From positions 1 to 64,000 of the forward strand of contig NZ_MOBX01000010.1 in assembly GCF_003732425.1 (NCBI RefSeq): DNA of 64,000 bases, given 5' to 3'. Positions within the stretch are counted from its first letter, which is position 1, and each line of letters begins with the position of its first letter. This stretch comes from Pseudomonas fluorescens (GTDB lineage: Bacteria; Pseudomonadota; Gammaproteobacteria; Pseudomonadales; Pseudomonadaceae). Under the pieces are notes generated by a model. It had not been told where the DNA came from and ran no database searches. It saw nothing but the letters and a program-made list of their open reading frames with translations. Below are positions 9,725 to 20,036 of this stretch, piece by piece. The translations under genes were made by a program, and so were the position numbers.

Positions 9725-9794
9725 AGCAGCTGCGGGCTTCAAGTTTCAAGCTGCACGAAAGGGCAGCTTGGCTTGGAGCGCGCGGCTTGAAGCT
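9725..9794. repeat. Dispersed repeat between sucB and lpdG (CAAGTTTCAAGC family)
   Basis: This spacer is made of repeated AGCTTG/CAAGCT units with partial inverted symmetry. It shares the string AAGTTTCAAGC with the large hairpin at 13566-13638, so the two are probably copies of one intergenic repeat family. It ends just before the lpdG ribosome site. Confidence 0.6.
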
Positions 9795-9817
9795 TTTCGC
9801 TAAAGAGGATTTTTTGA

Positions 9818-11254
<1,437 letters not shown>

Positions 11255-11289
11255 GACACAATAAGAAACCACGGCGGTAACGGCCCGTC

Positions 11290-11377
11290 GTGAGCCTTGC
11301 GAGCAAGTCTCACCGCGGAATGTCCGCTGGACGCAGTCTTGCGTAGCTGCACCGGGTATCCGGAAAGGCTACGCAAG
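11290..11377 (+). other. Two hairpins in the lpdG-sucC spacer
   Basis: The 199-nt spacer holds a first hairpin at 11290-11313 (GTGAG-C-CTTGC loop GA GCAAG-T-CTCAC) and a second with a perfect 10-bp outer stem, CTTGCGTAGC at 11338-11347 and GCTACGCAAG at 11368-11377. The 20-nt loop of the second itself holds CCGG-GTAT-CCGG. Neither has a T-tract. They would sit in the intercistronic RNA if sdh-suc is one transcript, or in a sucC leader. Confidence 0.65.
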
Positions 11378-11453
11378 CAGCAGTCACAGGTGGCGCGGCA
11401 CTCAAACGAGCGCAGCGCCGAATGCGCAGTACCTAACGAAGACGGTAAAAAGC

Positions 11454-12620
11454 ATGAATCTTCACGAGTATCAGGGTAAGCAGCTGTTCGCTGAATACGG
11501 CCTGCCAGTTTCCACTGGTTATGCAGTAGACACCCCGGAAGCAGCAGCAGAAGCTTGCGACAAAATCGGCGGCAGCGAGTGGGTTGTCAAAGCCCAGGTC
11601 CACGCCGGTGGTCGCGGTAAAGCGGGCGGCGTCAAGCTGGTTCGCAGCAAAGAAGACGCCAAAGCCTTCGCACAGCAGTGGCTGGGCAAGCGTCTGGTGA
11701 CTTACCAGACTGACGCCAATGGCCAGCCAGTCACCAAGATCCTGGTTGAATCGTGCACTGATATCGCTAAAGAGCTGTACCTGGGCGCTGTCGTTGACCG
11801 TTCGAGCCGTCGCATCGTGTTCATGGCTTCCACCGAAGGTGGCGTGGACATCGAGAAAATCGCTCACGACACTCCAGAAAAAATTCTGAAAGCCACTATC
11901 GATCCACTGGTTGGCGCTCAGCCATTCCAGGGTCGCGAGCTGGCATTCCAGCTGGGTCTGGAAGGCAAGCAGGTTGCTCAGTTCGCCAAGATCTTCGTAG
12001 GTCTGGCCAAACTGTTCAAGGATCACGACCTGGCTCTGCTGGAAGTGAACCCGCTGGTGATCAAGGCTGACGGCGATCTGCACTGCCTGGACGCCAAGAT
12101 CAACATCGACGCCAACGCCATGTACCGTCAGCCTAAGCTGAAGACTTTCCACGATCCGTCGCAAGACGATCCGCGCGAAGCGCACGCTGCCAAGTTCGAA
12201 CTGAACTACGTAGCACTGGAAGGCAACATCGGCTGCATGGTCAACGGTGCTGGCCTGGCCATGGGTACCATGGACATCGTCAACCTGCACGGCGGCAAGC
12301 CAGCCAACTTCCTCGACGTAGGTGGTGGCGCTACCAAAGAACGCGTAACTGAAGCGTTCAAGATCATCCTGTCCGACACCAATGTCGCTGCAGTACTGGT
12401 CAACATCTTCGGCGGCATCGTTCGCTGCGACATGATTGCCGAAGGCATCATCGGCGCTGTGAAAGAAGTCGGCGTGAAAATCCCGGTTGTTGTTCGTCTT
12501 GAAGGCAACAACGCTGAGCTGGGCGCTAAAGTACTGGCAGAAAGCGGTTTGAACATCATCGCTGCTACCAGCCTGACCGACGCTGCTCAACAAGTTGTCA
12601 AAGCTGCGGAGGGCAAATAA
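11454..12620 (+). CDS. sucC: Succinyl-CoA synthetase beta subunit (ADP-forming)
   Basis: Nucleotide-binding subunit of succinyl-CoA synthetase, which makes succinate, CoA and ATP/GTP. The 388-residue protein begins [19 protein letters not shown], the family signature, followed by an ATP-grasp domain ([17 protein letters not shown]) and a C-terminal ligase domain with [13 protein letters not shown]. The ATG follows GACGGTAAAAAGC, a weak ribosome site. sucD begins in the last base of its stop codon (TAATG), which indicates translational coupling in a 1:1 complex. Confidence 0.98.
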   Translation: MNLHEYQGKQLFAEYGLPVSTGYAVDTPEAAAEACDKIGGSEWVVKAQVHAGGRGKAGGVKLVRSKEDAKAFAQQWLGKRLVTYQTDANGQPVTKILVESCTDIAKELYLGAVVDRSSRRIVFMASTEGGVDIEKIAHDTPEKILKATIDPLVGAQPFQGRELAFQLGLEGKQVAQFAKIFVGLAKLFKDHDLALLEVNPLVIKADGDLHCLDAKINIDANAMYRQPKLKTFHDPSQDDPREAHAAKFELNYVALEGNIGCMVNGAGLAMGTMDIVNLHGGKPANFLDVGGGATKERVTEAFKIILSDTNVAAVLVNIFGGIVRCDMIAEGIIGAVKEVGVKIPVVVRLEGNNAELGAKVLAESGLNIIAATSLTDAAQQVVKAAEGK

Positions 12621-13501
12621 TGAGCGTCCTGATCAATAAAGACACCAAAGTTATCTGCCAGGGTATTACCGGTTCGCAAGGTAGTTTCCACACCCAGCAA
12701 GCCATCGAATACGGCACCAAGATGGTTGGCGGCGTAACTCCGGGCAAAGGCGGCACCGAGCACCTGGGTCTGCCAGTGTTCAACACCGTCAAAGACGCAG
12801 TAGCGGCCACTGGCGCTACCGCCAGCGTGATCTACGTTCCGGCTCCTTTCTGCAAAGACTCGATCCTGGAAGCGGCATTCGGCGGCATCAAGCTGATCGT
12901 CTGCATCACCGAAGGCATTCCTACCCTGGACATGCTGGACGCTAAAGTTAAGTGCGACGAGCTGGGCGTAGTCCTGATCGGCCCTAACTGCCCAGGCGTG
13001 ATCACTCCAGGCGAATGCAAGATCGGCATCATGCCAGGTCACATTCACTTGCCAGGCAAGGTCGGTATCGTTTCGCGTTCCGGCACCCTGACCTACGAAG
13101 CTGTTAAGCAAACTACTGACGCCGGTTTCGGTCAGTCGACTTGCGTCGGCATCGGTGGTGACCCGATCCCGGGTTCGAACTTCATCGACATCCTGAAGCT
13201 GTTCCAGGAAGACCCGAAGACCGAAGCGATCGTGATGATCGGTGAGATCGGCGGTTCGGCTGAAGAAGAAGCGGCTGCCTACATCAAGGCACACGTGACC
13301 AAGCCGGTTGTTTCCTACATCGCTGGTGTGACTGCTCCTCCGGGCAAGCGCATGGGCCATGCTGGCGCAATCATCTCTGGCGGCAAAGGCACTGCAGACG
13401 AGAAATTCGCTGCACTGCAAGACGCAGGCGTTAAAACCGTGCGTTCGCTGGCAGACATCGGCAAGGCCCTGGCCGAGCTGACCGGTTGGGCTGTCAAGTA
13501 A
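12620..13501 (+). CDS. sucD: Succinyl-CoA synthetase alpha subunit
   Basis: CoA-binding subunit carrying the phosphohistidine of succinyl-CoA synthetase. The 293 residues open with [21 protein letters not shown], the Rossmann CoA-binding part. The active-site histidine is His247 in [23 protein letters not shown] is the conserved middle motif. It overlaps sucC by one base and is the last gene of the TCA run, followed 31 nt later by a strong terminator. Confidence 0.98.
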   Translation: MSVLINKDTKVICQGITGSQGSFHTQQAIEYGTKMVGGVTPGKGGTEHLGLPVFNTVKDAVAATGATASVIYVPAPFCKDSILEAAFGGIKLIVCITEGIPTLDMLDAKVKCDELGVVLIGPNCPGVITPGECKIGIMPGHIHLPGKVGIVSRSGTLTYEAVKQTTDAGFGQSTCVGIGGDPIPGSNFIDILKLFQEDPKTEAIVMIGEIGGSAEEEAAAYIKAHVTKPVVSYIAGVTAPPGKRMGHAGAIISGGKGTADEKFAALQDAGVKTVRSLADIGKALAELTGWAVK

Positions 13502-13531
13502 GCCTCGCGCTTAGCTGACGCTTTACCAAAC

Positions 13532-13560
13532 AAAGGCCACCTTCGGGTGGCCTTTGTCGT
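13532..13560 (+). terminator. Intrinsic terminator after sucD
   Basis: AAAGGCCACC-TTCG-GGTGGCCTTT is a perfect 10-bp stem with a UUCG tetraloop, followed by TGTCGTT. It closes the sdh-suc run. Confidence 0.9.
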
Positions 13561-13565
13561 TCAAG

Positions 13566-13638
13566 AGCAGCTGCAAGCTGCAAGTTTCAAGCGACAAGCT
13601 TTTTTCTTGCAGCTTGAAACTTGTAGCTTGCAGCTGCT
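13566..13638. repeat. Large inverted repeat, 27-bp arms
   Basis: The left arm (13566-13592) and right arm (13612-13638) are reverse complements over 27 bp with one mismatch, around a T-rich loop. The arms are built from AGCTGCAAGCT units. It resembles the 9725-9794 repeat. It follows the sucD terminator and precedes brnQ, so it is probably a dispersed repeat rather than a terminator. Confidence 0.75.
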
Positions 13639-13863
13639 TTTCATACATAAACGCGACACAGAAACGTCGCGTATCGGATAGTTCGCCCTCTAACAGTGCG
13701 TTCGCCAGCCAAATTCGTTAGGCTAGCAGCCATTTTTGCGTCTGCCGCCCACAAGGCATGCAACGCGCTTTAAGGGTCAGTCCCATACGGATCGACAGCA
13801 TTTCCCTAATTACACAGGGCAATCCCCCTCTAAATTCCGATTCAGTAGTGTGGTATTACCTTA

Positions 13864-15177
13864 ATGAAAGTTTTGAAAGGTCAGGACATCCTGGCACTTG
13901 GTTTTATGACATTTGCCCTGTTCGTTGGGGCTGGCAACATTATTTTCCCGCCTATCGTCGGCTTGCAGGCCGGACCTCACGTCTGGATGGCCGCGCTGGG
14001 CTTCCTGATCACCGCAGTGGGTCTGCCGGTGATCACCGTCGTTGCGCTGGCCAAGGTCGGTGGGGCGATGGATGCACTGAGCAGCCCGATCGGCAAGATC
14101 GCTGGCGGCATTCTGGCTGCGGCGTGCTATCTGGCGGTCGGCCCGTTGTTCGCCACTCCGCGTACCGCGACCGTGTCCTTCGAAGTGGGTCTGGCGCCGC
14201 TGACTGGCGAAAGCCCGCTGGCACTGTTCCTCTACAGTTCGGTGTACTTCCTGCTGGTGTTCTTCATCTCGCTCTACCCTGGACGTTTGCTGGACACCGT
14301 GGGCCGTTTCCTTGCGCCATTGAAGATCATCGCACTGGCGGTGCTCGGTATCGCGGCATTCGCCTTGCCGGCGGGTGACATCGGCCACGGCACGCCTGAG
14401 TACGTGGCGGCACCGTTCTCCCAAGGCTTCATCAATGGTTACCTGACCATGGATACCCTGGGCGCGCTGGTGTTCGGCATTGTCATCGTTAATGCGATCC
14501 GCTCCCGTGGCGTCGAGTCGCCAGCGCTGATCACCCGTTACGCCATCATCGCTGGCCTGATCGCCGGTGTCGGTCTGGCGCTGGTGTATGTCAGCCTGTT
14601 CCGTCTCGGTTCCGGCAGCCATGAAGTGGCCGTGGGCGCGACCAACGGCGCAGCGGTATTGCACGCCTATGTGCAACACACCTTCGGTTCGCTGGGCAGC
14701 GGTTTCCTCGCGGTGCTGATCTCGCTGGCCTGCCTGGTAACGGCGGTCGGTCTGACCTGTGCTTGCGCTGAATACTTCAGCCGTGTGCTGCCACTGTCCT
14801 ACAAGACCCTGGTGATCATTCTGGCGGCGTTCTCGCTGCTGGTGTCCAACCTGGGCCTGACCAAGCTGATTGCTTTCTCGATCCCGGTGCTGACTGCAAT
14901 CTATCCGCCGTGCATCGTGCTGGTGGCGCTGAGCTTCTGCAAAGACTTCTGGAATGAACACGGGCGCATTCTCGGTCCGGTGATGTTGGTGTCGTTCGTG
15001 TTCGGCACCATCGACGCGCTGAAAGGCGCAGGTCTGGCTGACTGGATGCCATCGCAGTTGTCCCACCTGCCGCTGAGCGAGCAGGGCCTTGCATGGCTGG
15101 TGCCGTGTGTGATGACCCTGGTGGTTGCAGTGGTTTGCGACCGCATGCTCGGCAAGCGCAGCGAAGCGGTTGCCTGA
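13864..15177 (+). CDS. brnQ: Branched-chain amino acid transporter BrnQ (LIVCS family)
   Basis: Sodium-coupled inner-membrane carrier for leucine, isoleucine and valine. The 437 residues are almost wholly hydrophobic, with about twelve helices. The N-terminal [21 protein letters not shown] segment is typical of the LIVCS family, which has conserved glycines near the sodium site. The ATG at 13864 has only a weak ribosome site (ACCTTA before it). The gene stands alone between the sucD terminator and its own terminator at 15223. Confidence 0.94.
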   Translation: MKVLKGQDILALGFMTFALFVGAGNIIFPPIVGLQAGPHVWMAALGFLITAVGLPVITVVALAKVGGAMDALSSPIGKIAGGILAAACYLAVGPLFATPRTATVSFEVGLAPLTGESPLALFLYSSVYFLLVFFISLYPGRLLDTVGRFLAPLKIIALAVLGIAAFALPAGDIGHGTPEYVAAPFSQGFINGYLTMDTLGALVFGIVIVNAIRSRGVESPALITRYAIIAGLIAGVGLALVYVSLFRLGSGSHEVAVGATNGAAVLHAYVQHTFGSLGSGFLAVLISLACLVTAVGLTCACAEYFSRVLPLSYKTLVIILAAFSLLVSNLGLTKLIAFSIPVLTAIYPPCIVLVALSFCKDFWNEHGRILGPVMLVSFVFGTIDALKGAGLADWMPSQLSHLPLSEQGLAWLVPCVMTLVVAVVCDRMLGKRSEAVA

Positions 15178-15222
15178 CGTTTGCTGGCCCGCCACAAGCG
15201 GGTCTCGAGCGATTAAACAGAA

Positions 15223-15257
15223 ATGCCCCGTATCAATCGATACGGGGCATTTTTTAT
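15223..15257 (+). terminator. Intrinsic terminator after brnQ
   Basis: AATGCCCCGTATC-AATC-GATACGGGGCATT is a perfect 13-bp stem followed by six T residues. Confidence 0.93.
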
Positions 15258-15315
15258 GGGCGTCATGCAGTGTCTTTTTCCCTGAGCTAACGTCGAAGGG
15301 TTGCCGAAATCTTAA

Positions 15316-15405
15316 TGTGGGAGCGAGCCTGCTCGCGAAAGCGGCGTATCACGCAACATTGATGGCGGCAGACACAACTCTTTCGCGAGCAGGCTCGCTC
15401 CCACA
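15316..15405. repeat. REP pair (convergent GCGAGCCTGCTCGC units)
   Basis: TGTGGGAGCGAGCCTGCTCG and its reverse complement bracket a ~40-nt middle, an inverted doublet of Pseudomonas REP sequences. It lies between brnQ and the DUF599 gene. Confidence 0.92.
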
Positions 15406-15443
15406 AGTAATCAGTGCCGTGTACACACCTCACAGGGAATTGC

Positions 15444-16181
15444 ATGTCGTTCATCCAAGCCAACCTGATCCACCTGCTCGCCGCCGTCTGGTTTGTCATC
15501 TGCTGGGGTGGTTATACCCGTTATGCTTCCTGGAAGGCCCGCGATACTGCGTGCCTGGCCAGCGTGTTGCACCTGTACCGCGAAGACTGGATGCGCCGCA
15601 TGCTGCTGCGTGACAACCGCATCGCCGACGCCAGTGTGATCGGTAACCTGGAGCGCAACGCCTCGTTCTTCGCCTCCAGCACATTGATTATTCTCGCCGG
15701 TATTCTCACCGTGCTTGGCGCGTCAGAGCGTGCGGTGTCGTTGCTGGCAGACATCCCGATGGTGCAGCAGGCGTCGCAGGGCATGTCGGAAATCAAGTTG
15801 CTGTGTCTGGCGATGGTGTTCGTCTACGCCTTCTTCACTTTTAGCTGGTGCATACGTCAGTACAACTTCGCGGCGGTACTGGTGGGTTCGGCGCCGATGA
15901 TCGGTGAGCGGCAGGTGTCGGAGCAGGAGCGCAAGGCCTTCGCCTTGCGGGCAGCGCGGGTGATTTCAATGGCGGCCAACCAGTTCAACTTCGGCTTGCG
16001 TTCTTATTATTTCGGCATGAGCATGCTGGCCTGGTTCGTCAGTCCGTGGTTGTTCATGCTGATGAGCGCCGGCGTCGTCGTTGTGCTGTATCGCCGCGAG
16101 TTTCACTCCGACGTGCTCGATGTCATGGTCTATACCCCTACAGAAGCCCCCCTTCCCGAAACAAACAGAGAGGTCGCTTGA
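15444..16181 (+). CDS. DUF599 family membrane protein
   Basis: Inner-membrane protein of 245 residues and unknown function. I take ATG 15444 (MSFIQANLIHLLAAVWFVICW), 5 nt after AGGGA, rather than an earlier in-frame ATG at 15414 that lies in non-conserved spacer. It shows an N-terminal helix, a polar segment with the conserved-looking YREDWMRRML and NASFFASSTLIILAG stretches, and two or three further helices near 90-150 and 195-215. The family call comes from this N-terminal pattern. Its stop codon overlaps the next start by one base (TGATG), so it is probably co-translated with the MAPEG-like gene. Confidence 0.8.
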   Translation: MSFIQANLIHLLAAVWFVICWGGYTRYASWKARDTACLASVLHLYREDWMRRMLLRDNRIADASVIGNLERNASFFASSTLIILAGILTVLGASERAVSLLADIPMVQQASQGMSEIKLLCLAMVFVYAFFTFSWCIRQYNFAAVLVGSAPMIGERQVSEQERKAFALRAARVISMAANQFNFGLRSYYFGMSMLAWFVSPWLFMLMSAGVVVVLYRREFHSDVLDVMVYTPTEAPLPETNREVA

Positions 16182-16582
16182 TGAGTATTCCGTTCTGGTG
16201 TGTGTTTATCAGTGCACTGTTGATCTATATCGCACGTATGCCGGTAGGCAAAGCGATGAAAGAGCAGGGGGGTTACAACAATCACCTGCCGCGTCAGCAA
16301 CAGGCGCAATTGACTGGTTACGGCGCGAGGGCGCTGGCGGCTCACCAGAACAGTATCGAAGCCTTCATCTTGTTTGCAGTCGGTGTGTTGATGGCGCACA
16401 CCACGCAAACGGCAGGCTGGCTGATCGATACATTGGCGATCGTCTTCGTGATCGCGCGGATCCTCTTCTTGTGGTTCTATCTGGCCGATCTGCCCAAGCT
16501 GCGCAGTCTGGTCTGGCTAGTTGGTTTAGTCTGTTCGTTGTTGCTGATGATTAGTCCGACTTTTAGAACTGTCTTGCTCTAA
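16181..16582 (+). CDS. MAPEG family membrane protein
   Basis: Small four-helix inner-membrane protein (133 residues) of the MAPEG superfamily, whose members include glutathione transferases and eicosanoid enzymes. The bacterial substrate is not known. The start ATG overlaps the upstream stop. The segment RALAAHQNSIEAFILFAVGVL contains the conserved Asn-x-x-Glu region, and ARILFLWFYLADLPKLRSL the third-helix motif. The gene is followed by a bidirectional terminator. Confidence 0.85.
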   Translation: MSIPFWCVFISALLIYIARMPVGKAMKEQGGYNNHLPRQQQAQLTGYGARALAAHQNSIEAFILFAVGVLMAHTTQTAGWLIDTLAIVFVIARILFLWFYLADLPKLRSLVWLVGLVCSLLLMISPTFRTVLL

Positions 16583-16610
16583 AGCGACCCTGGCGTTAAA
16601 TGACAGGCAA

Positions 16611-16642
16611 AAGAAAACCCGCACTTGGCGGGTTTTCTTTTT
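16611..16642. terminator. Bidirectional terminator between convergent genes
   Basis: AAGAAAACCCGC-ACTTG-GCGGGTTTTCTT has A- and T-tracts on both sides, so it can end the MAPEG gene from the left and the lipoprotein gene from the right. Confidence 0.88.
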
Positions 16643-16660
16643 TCTGCAGCAAAAAGCGAA

Positions 16661-16897
16661 TTATTGCTTCTTGGCAGCTTCTTCTTGAGCGGCGGCGTTC
16701 GATTCAGCCTGAGCTTTGGCAGCTTCGGCGTTTTCTTTCGCAGCGTCGTTCACTTTATCCTGAGCTTTGTTCATGTCTTGCTGAGCTTGTTCAGCATGTT
16801 GGTTGGCATCTTGAGCTTTGTCCTCGGATTTTTTATCGCAGGCAGCGAGACCGAGGGAAGCGGTCAACATCAAGGCAATAGCTAAAGTCTTACGCAT
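16661..16897 (-). CDS. Small Ala/Gln/Lys-rich lipoprotein
   Basis: The 78-residue reading begins at MRKTLAIALMLTASLGLAAC. A lipoprotein signal ends in the lipobox LAAC, so Cys20 would be the acylated first residue. The rest is a charged, helix-prone stretch of DKKSEDKAQDANQ, NKAQDKVNDAAKENAEAAKA and EEAAKKQ, resembling Pseudomonas OprI-like or other coiled-coil lipoproteins without a clear peptidoglycan anchor motif. AAGGAGAAA precedes this ATG; an upstream in-frame start would destroy the signal peptide. It diverges from the thioesterase pair. The function is unknown; a periplasmic or outer-membrane structural role is a guess. Confidence 0.82.
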   Translation of the reverse strand: MRKTLAIALMLTASLGLAACDKKSEDKAQDANQHAEQAQQDMNKAQDKVNDAAKENAEAAKAQAESNAAAQEEAAKKQ

Positions 16898-17055
16898 GGG
16901 GTGTTTCTCCTTATGGAAAGTAACTACTGGCCTTAAGAACCTGGCGCTACAGGTTAAGTTCCTCATTTCTTTCAGATATATAAGTTTGTTTTTACACGGA
17001 ACTTTTGCTGTTTTGCATACTACTGGCAAAAGGCTCTAACGAGAGTAATTATCAA

Positions 17056-17532
17056 ATGGCCGAAAACACCGTTTTTGAGCGTGCGACGCGATTTCTGTCA
17101 GCGTTGCGGCACTGTCAGGTCCTTGGTTTGCAGGTACATAGCGCCTCCAGCGAAGGGCTCACGGTGATTCTGCCGTATAGCCAGAAAATCGTTGGCAACC
17201 CCGAAACCGGGGTGATCCATGGCGGCGCGATTACTTCGTTGATGGACACCGCCTGCGGGATGTCGACTCTGTGTGTGCTGCCGGAATTCGAGGTCTGTCC
17301 GACCCTCGATCTGCGCATCGACTACATGCATGCCGCCGAGCCGAACAAGGATGTGTATGGCTTCGCCCAGTGCTACCGGGTAACCACCGATGTGATTTTT
17401 GCCCGAGGATTTGCTTATCAGGATGATCCTGAGCAGCCGATCGCCCATGTCGTCGGCACATTCATGCGCATGGGCAAAAACATCAAAGGCACAAAAGGAT
17501 TCGGCGGCGCGATCAAGGGAGAGCAGCAGTGA
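17056..17532 (+). CDS. PaaI-type hotdog thioesterase (first of pair)
   Basis: Predicted acyl-CoA thioesterase, 158 residues, single hotdog fold. The motif GNPETGVIHGGAITSLMDTACGMS (residues ~47-70) holds the conserved HGG and the following acidic residue of PaaI enzymes. ATG 17056 is used; a longer frame would read through the spacer. The stop overlaps the next start by 4 nt. The substrate cannot be told from sequence; the HGG class often acts on phenylacetyl-CoA-like or medium-chain acyl-CoAs. Confidence 0.85.
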   Translation: MAENTVFERATRFLSALRHCQVLGLQVHSASSEGLTVILPYSQKIVGNPETGVIHGGAITSLMDTACGMSTLCVLPEFEVCPTLDLRIDYMHAAEPNKDVYGFAQCYRVTTDVIFARGFAYQDDPEQPIAHVVGTFMRMGKNIKGTKGFGGAIKGEQQ

Positions 17533-17981
17533 GCGATGACCTCAAGCAGCAACTGCAACAGGCCCATGCACAAGGCGATTACGCGCCGTTGCTGAAGCTG
17601 ATCCCGTATGCGGGCCTTATCGGCATCGAGTGTTCGCGCGTTGGCGATGAGCTGCTGTTCAAGCTGCCGGCGAACAAGGACAACATTGGTAACCCTTTAT
17701 TACCCGCGATCCACGGCGGGGTGATTGCCGGGTTCATGGAGCTGGCCGCCGCTCTGCATCTGCTGATTTTCACCGGTGCACCCGGAGTGCCGAAGATTAT
17801 CGACTTTTCCCTCGATTACCTGCGCGCCGGGCAGTTTCGCGATACCTGGGCCAAGTGTCAGGTCTGCCGTCAGGGCCGGCGCGTTGCCAATGTTGCCATC
17901 ACCGCCTGGCAAAGCACCGAAAGCGAACCGATCGCCACCGCTCGCGCGCACTTCAAAATCGATGAGCCCTTGAAATCCTGA
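17529..17981 (+). CDS. PaaI-type hotdog thioesterase (second of pair)
   Basis: A diverged second hotdog protein of 150 residues. It carries GNPLLPAIHGGVIAGFMELAAA, with the HGG preserved but the next motif residues differing from its neighbour (Glu in FMELAAA where the other has Asp in LMDTACG). The start is the GTG at 17529 overlapping the upstream stop. The pairing and overlap suggest the two form a heteromer or act on related substrates. The 3' end carries the -35 of the likely htpG heat-shock promoter. Confidence 0.83.
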   Translation: MSDDLKQQLQQAHAQGDYAPLLKLIPYAGLIGIECSRVGDELLFKLPANKDNIGNPLLPAIHGGVIAGFMELAAALHLLIFTGAPGVPKIIDFSLDYLRAGQFRDTWAKCQVCRQGRRVANVAITAWQSTESEPIATARAHFKIDEPLKS

Positions 17982-17995
17982 ACAGCGCCCCAAAC
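17969..17995 (+). promoter_or_regulatory. Sigma32-type heat-shock promoter for htpG
   Basis: CTTGAAA (17969-17975) followed after 12 nt by CCCCAAAC (17988-17995) matches the RpoH consensus CTTGAAA / CCCCATNT closely. The -35 sits in the last codons of the upstream thioesterase gene. Predicted initiation near 18003 leaves a leader of about 60 nt before htpG. Confidence 0.72.
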
Positions 17996-18063
17996 TCACA
18001 TGACAACCCGCCGCCGACCATTTCGGGTCGCGGCCACTGCCATCTGATTGGAGTTTGATGACC

Positions 18064-19968
18064 ATGAGTGTGGAAACTCAAAAGGAAACCCTGGGCTTCC
18101 AGACCGAGGTAAAGCAGCTGCTGCACCTCATGATCCATTCGCTGTATTCCAACAAGGAAATCTTCCTTCGCGAATTGATCTCGAACGCCTCTGACGCTGT
18201 CGACAAACTGCGCTTCGAAGCCCTGGCCAAGCCAGAGTTGCTTGAGGGCGGTGCTGATCTGAAAATCCGTGTGAGCTTCGACAAGGACGCCAAGACCGTC
18301 ACCCTCGAAGACAACGGTATCGGCATGAACCGTGATGATGTGATCACCCACCTGGGGACCATCGCCAAGTCGGGCACTGCCGATTTCATGAAGAATCTCT
18401 CGGGCGATCAGAAGAAAGATTCGCACCTGATCGGCCAGTTCGGTGTGGGCTTCTACTCTGCCTTCATCGTTGCCGACCAGGTTGACGTGTACAGCCGTCG
18501 CGCCGGCACTCCAGCCAGCGAAGGCGTGCACTGGTCGTCGAAAGGCGAGGGCGAGTTTGAAGTCGCCACCATCGACAAACCAGAACGCGGCACCCGTATC
18601 GTTCTGCACCTGAAGGCTGCAGAAGACGAGTTCGCCGATGGTTGGCGTCTGCGCAACATCATCAAGAAGTACTCCGACCACATCGCTTTGCCGATCGAGT
18701 TGCCGAAAGAAGTGGCCGCTGCCGAGGGCGAAGAAGCTCCAGCCGTTGAATGGGAAACCGTCAACCGCGCCAGCGCCCTGTGGACCCGTCCGCGCACTGA
18801 AGTGAAGGACGAGGAATACCAGGAGTTCTACAAGCACATCGCCCACGACTTTGAAAACCCGCTGGCCTGGAGCCACAACAAAGTCGAAGGCAAGCTTGAA
18901 TACAGCTCGCTGCTGTACGTGCCGGCCCGCGCACCGTTCGACCTGTACCAGCGTGAAGCGCCGAAAGGCCTGAAGCTGTACGTGCAGCGCGTGTTCGTCA
19001 TGGATCAGGCCGAGTCGTTCCTGCCGTTGTACCTGCGCTTCATCAAAGGTGTAGTCGATTCCAACGACCTGTCGCTGAACGTGTCGCGCGAAATTCTGCA
19101 GAAAGACCCGATCATCGATTCGATGAAGACCGCGCTGACCAAGCGCGTGCTCGACATGCTGGAAAAACTGGCGAAAAACGAGCCTGAGCAATACAAGGGC
19201 TTCTGGAAGAACTTCGGTCAGGTCATGAAAGAAGGCCCGGCAGAAGACTTCGCCAACAAAGAGAAAATTGCCGGTCTGCTGCGTTTCGCATCTACCAATG
19301 GCGACGAGGGCGAGCAGATCGTCGGTCTGGCCGACTACCTGGCCCGCGCCAAGGAAGGTCAAGACAAGATCTACTACCTCACCGGCGAAACCTACGCGCA
19401 GGTCAAGAACAGCCCGCACCTGGAAGTCTTCCGCAAGAAAGGCATCGAAGTGCTGCTGCTGACCGACCGCATCGACGAGTGGCTGATGAGCTACCTCAGC
19501 GAATTCGACGGCAAGACTTTTGTCGACGTGGCCCGCGGTGACCTCGATCTGGGCAACCTGGACTCGGAAGAGGACAAGAAAGCCGCAGAAGAAGTCGCCA
19601 AGTCCAAAGAAGGTCTGGTTGAGCGTCTGAAAACCGCGCTGGGCGATTCCGTGGCTGAAGTACGCGTCTCCCATCGTTTGACCGACTCGCCGGCCATTCT
19701 GGCCATCGGCGAGCAGGATCTGGGCCTGCAAATGCGCCAGATCCTCGAAGCCAGCGGGCAGAAGGTGCCGGATTCGAAGCCGATCTTCGAATTCAACCCG
19801 AGCCACCCGCTGATCGAGAAACTCGATGGCGAGCAGAGCGAAGAGCGTTTTGGCGACCTGTCGCACATCCTCTTCGATCAGGCAGCGCTGGCTGCCGGCG
19901 ACAGCTTGAAAGATCCGGCCGCTTATGTGCGCCGTCTGAACAAGCTGCTGGTTGAACTGTCGGTTTAA
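18064..19968 (+). CDS. htpG: HSP90 chaperone HtpG
   Basis: Cytoplasmic ATP-dependent chaperone. The 634-residue protein from ATG 18064 ([20 protein letters not shown]) shows the GHKL ATPase motifs [24 protein letters not shown] and [11 protein letters not shown] in the first 130 residues, then the middle domain with the client- and phosphate-contacting region [19 protein letters not shown], and the C-terminal dimerisation part. An ATG at 18058 is in frame and closer to GGAG, so the true start could be two codons earlier. The heat-shock promoter lies just upstream. Confidence 0.97.
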   Translation: MSVETQKETLGFQTEVKQLLHLMIHSLYSNKEIFLRELISNASDAVDKLRFEALAKPELLEGGADLKIRVSFDKDAKTVTLEDNGIGMNRDDVITHLGTIAKSGTADFMKNLSGDQKKDSHLIGQFGVGFYSAFIVADQVDVYSRRAGTPASEGVHWSSKGEGEFEVATIDKPERGTRIVLHLKAAEDEFADGWRLRNIIKKYSDHIALPIELPKEVAAAEGEEAPAVEWETVNRASALWTRPRTEVKDEEYQEFYKHIAHDFENPLAWSHNKVEGKLEYSSLLYVPARAPFDLYQREAPKGLKLYVQRVFVMDQAESFLPLYLRFIKGVVDSNDLSLNVSREILQKDPIIDSMKTALTKRVLDMLEKLAKNEPEQYKGFWKNFGQVMKEGPAEDFANKEKIAGLLRFASTNGDEGEQIVGLADYLARAKEGQDKIYYLTGETYAQVKNSPHLEVFRKKGIEVLLLTDRIDEWLMSYLSEFDGKTFVDVARGDLDLGNLDSEEDKKAAEEVAKSKEGLVERLKTALGDSVAEVRVSHRLTDSPAILAIGEQDLGLQMRQILEASGQKVPDSKPIFEFNPSHPLIEKLDGEQSEERFGDLSHILFDQAALAAGDSLKDPAAYVRRLNKLLVELSV

Positions 19969-19978
19969 CCAAGTTGTA

Positions 19979-20005
19979 GAAAAACCCGCTTCGGCGGGTT
20001 TTTTC
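19979..20005 (+). terminator. Intrinsic terminator after htpG
   Basis: AAACCCGC-TTCG-GCGGGTTT with a run of T residues directly after the stem; the loop is UUCG. Confidence 0.93.
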
Positions 20006-20036
20006 ATTCTGGTGTTTAACCAATCAGGAGTCAGAA

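Larger units (their letters stand above)
13502..13863. other. sucD-brnQ intergenic region
   Basis: In order it holds the sucD terminator (13532-13560), a large repeat hairpin (13566-13638), and a small hairpin ACGCGAC-8 nt-GTCGCGT at 13651-13672. The remaining ~190 nt must contain the brnQ promoter, but I cannot pick convincing -35/-10 boxes. There is no credible gene. Confidence 0.6.

Noticed and set aside
14033-14224. Short Arg-rich frames such as this one within brnQ
   Set aside because: Out-of-frame readings of brnQ without start signals.
13861-15195. 444-codon minus-strand frame opposite brnQ
   Set aside because: Shadow of the BrnQ gene; no start signals and Arg/Gln/His-rich composition.
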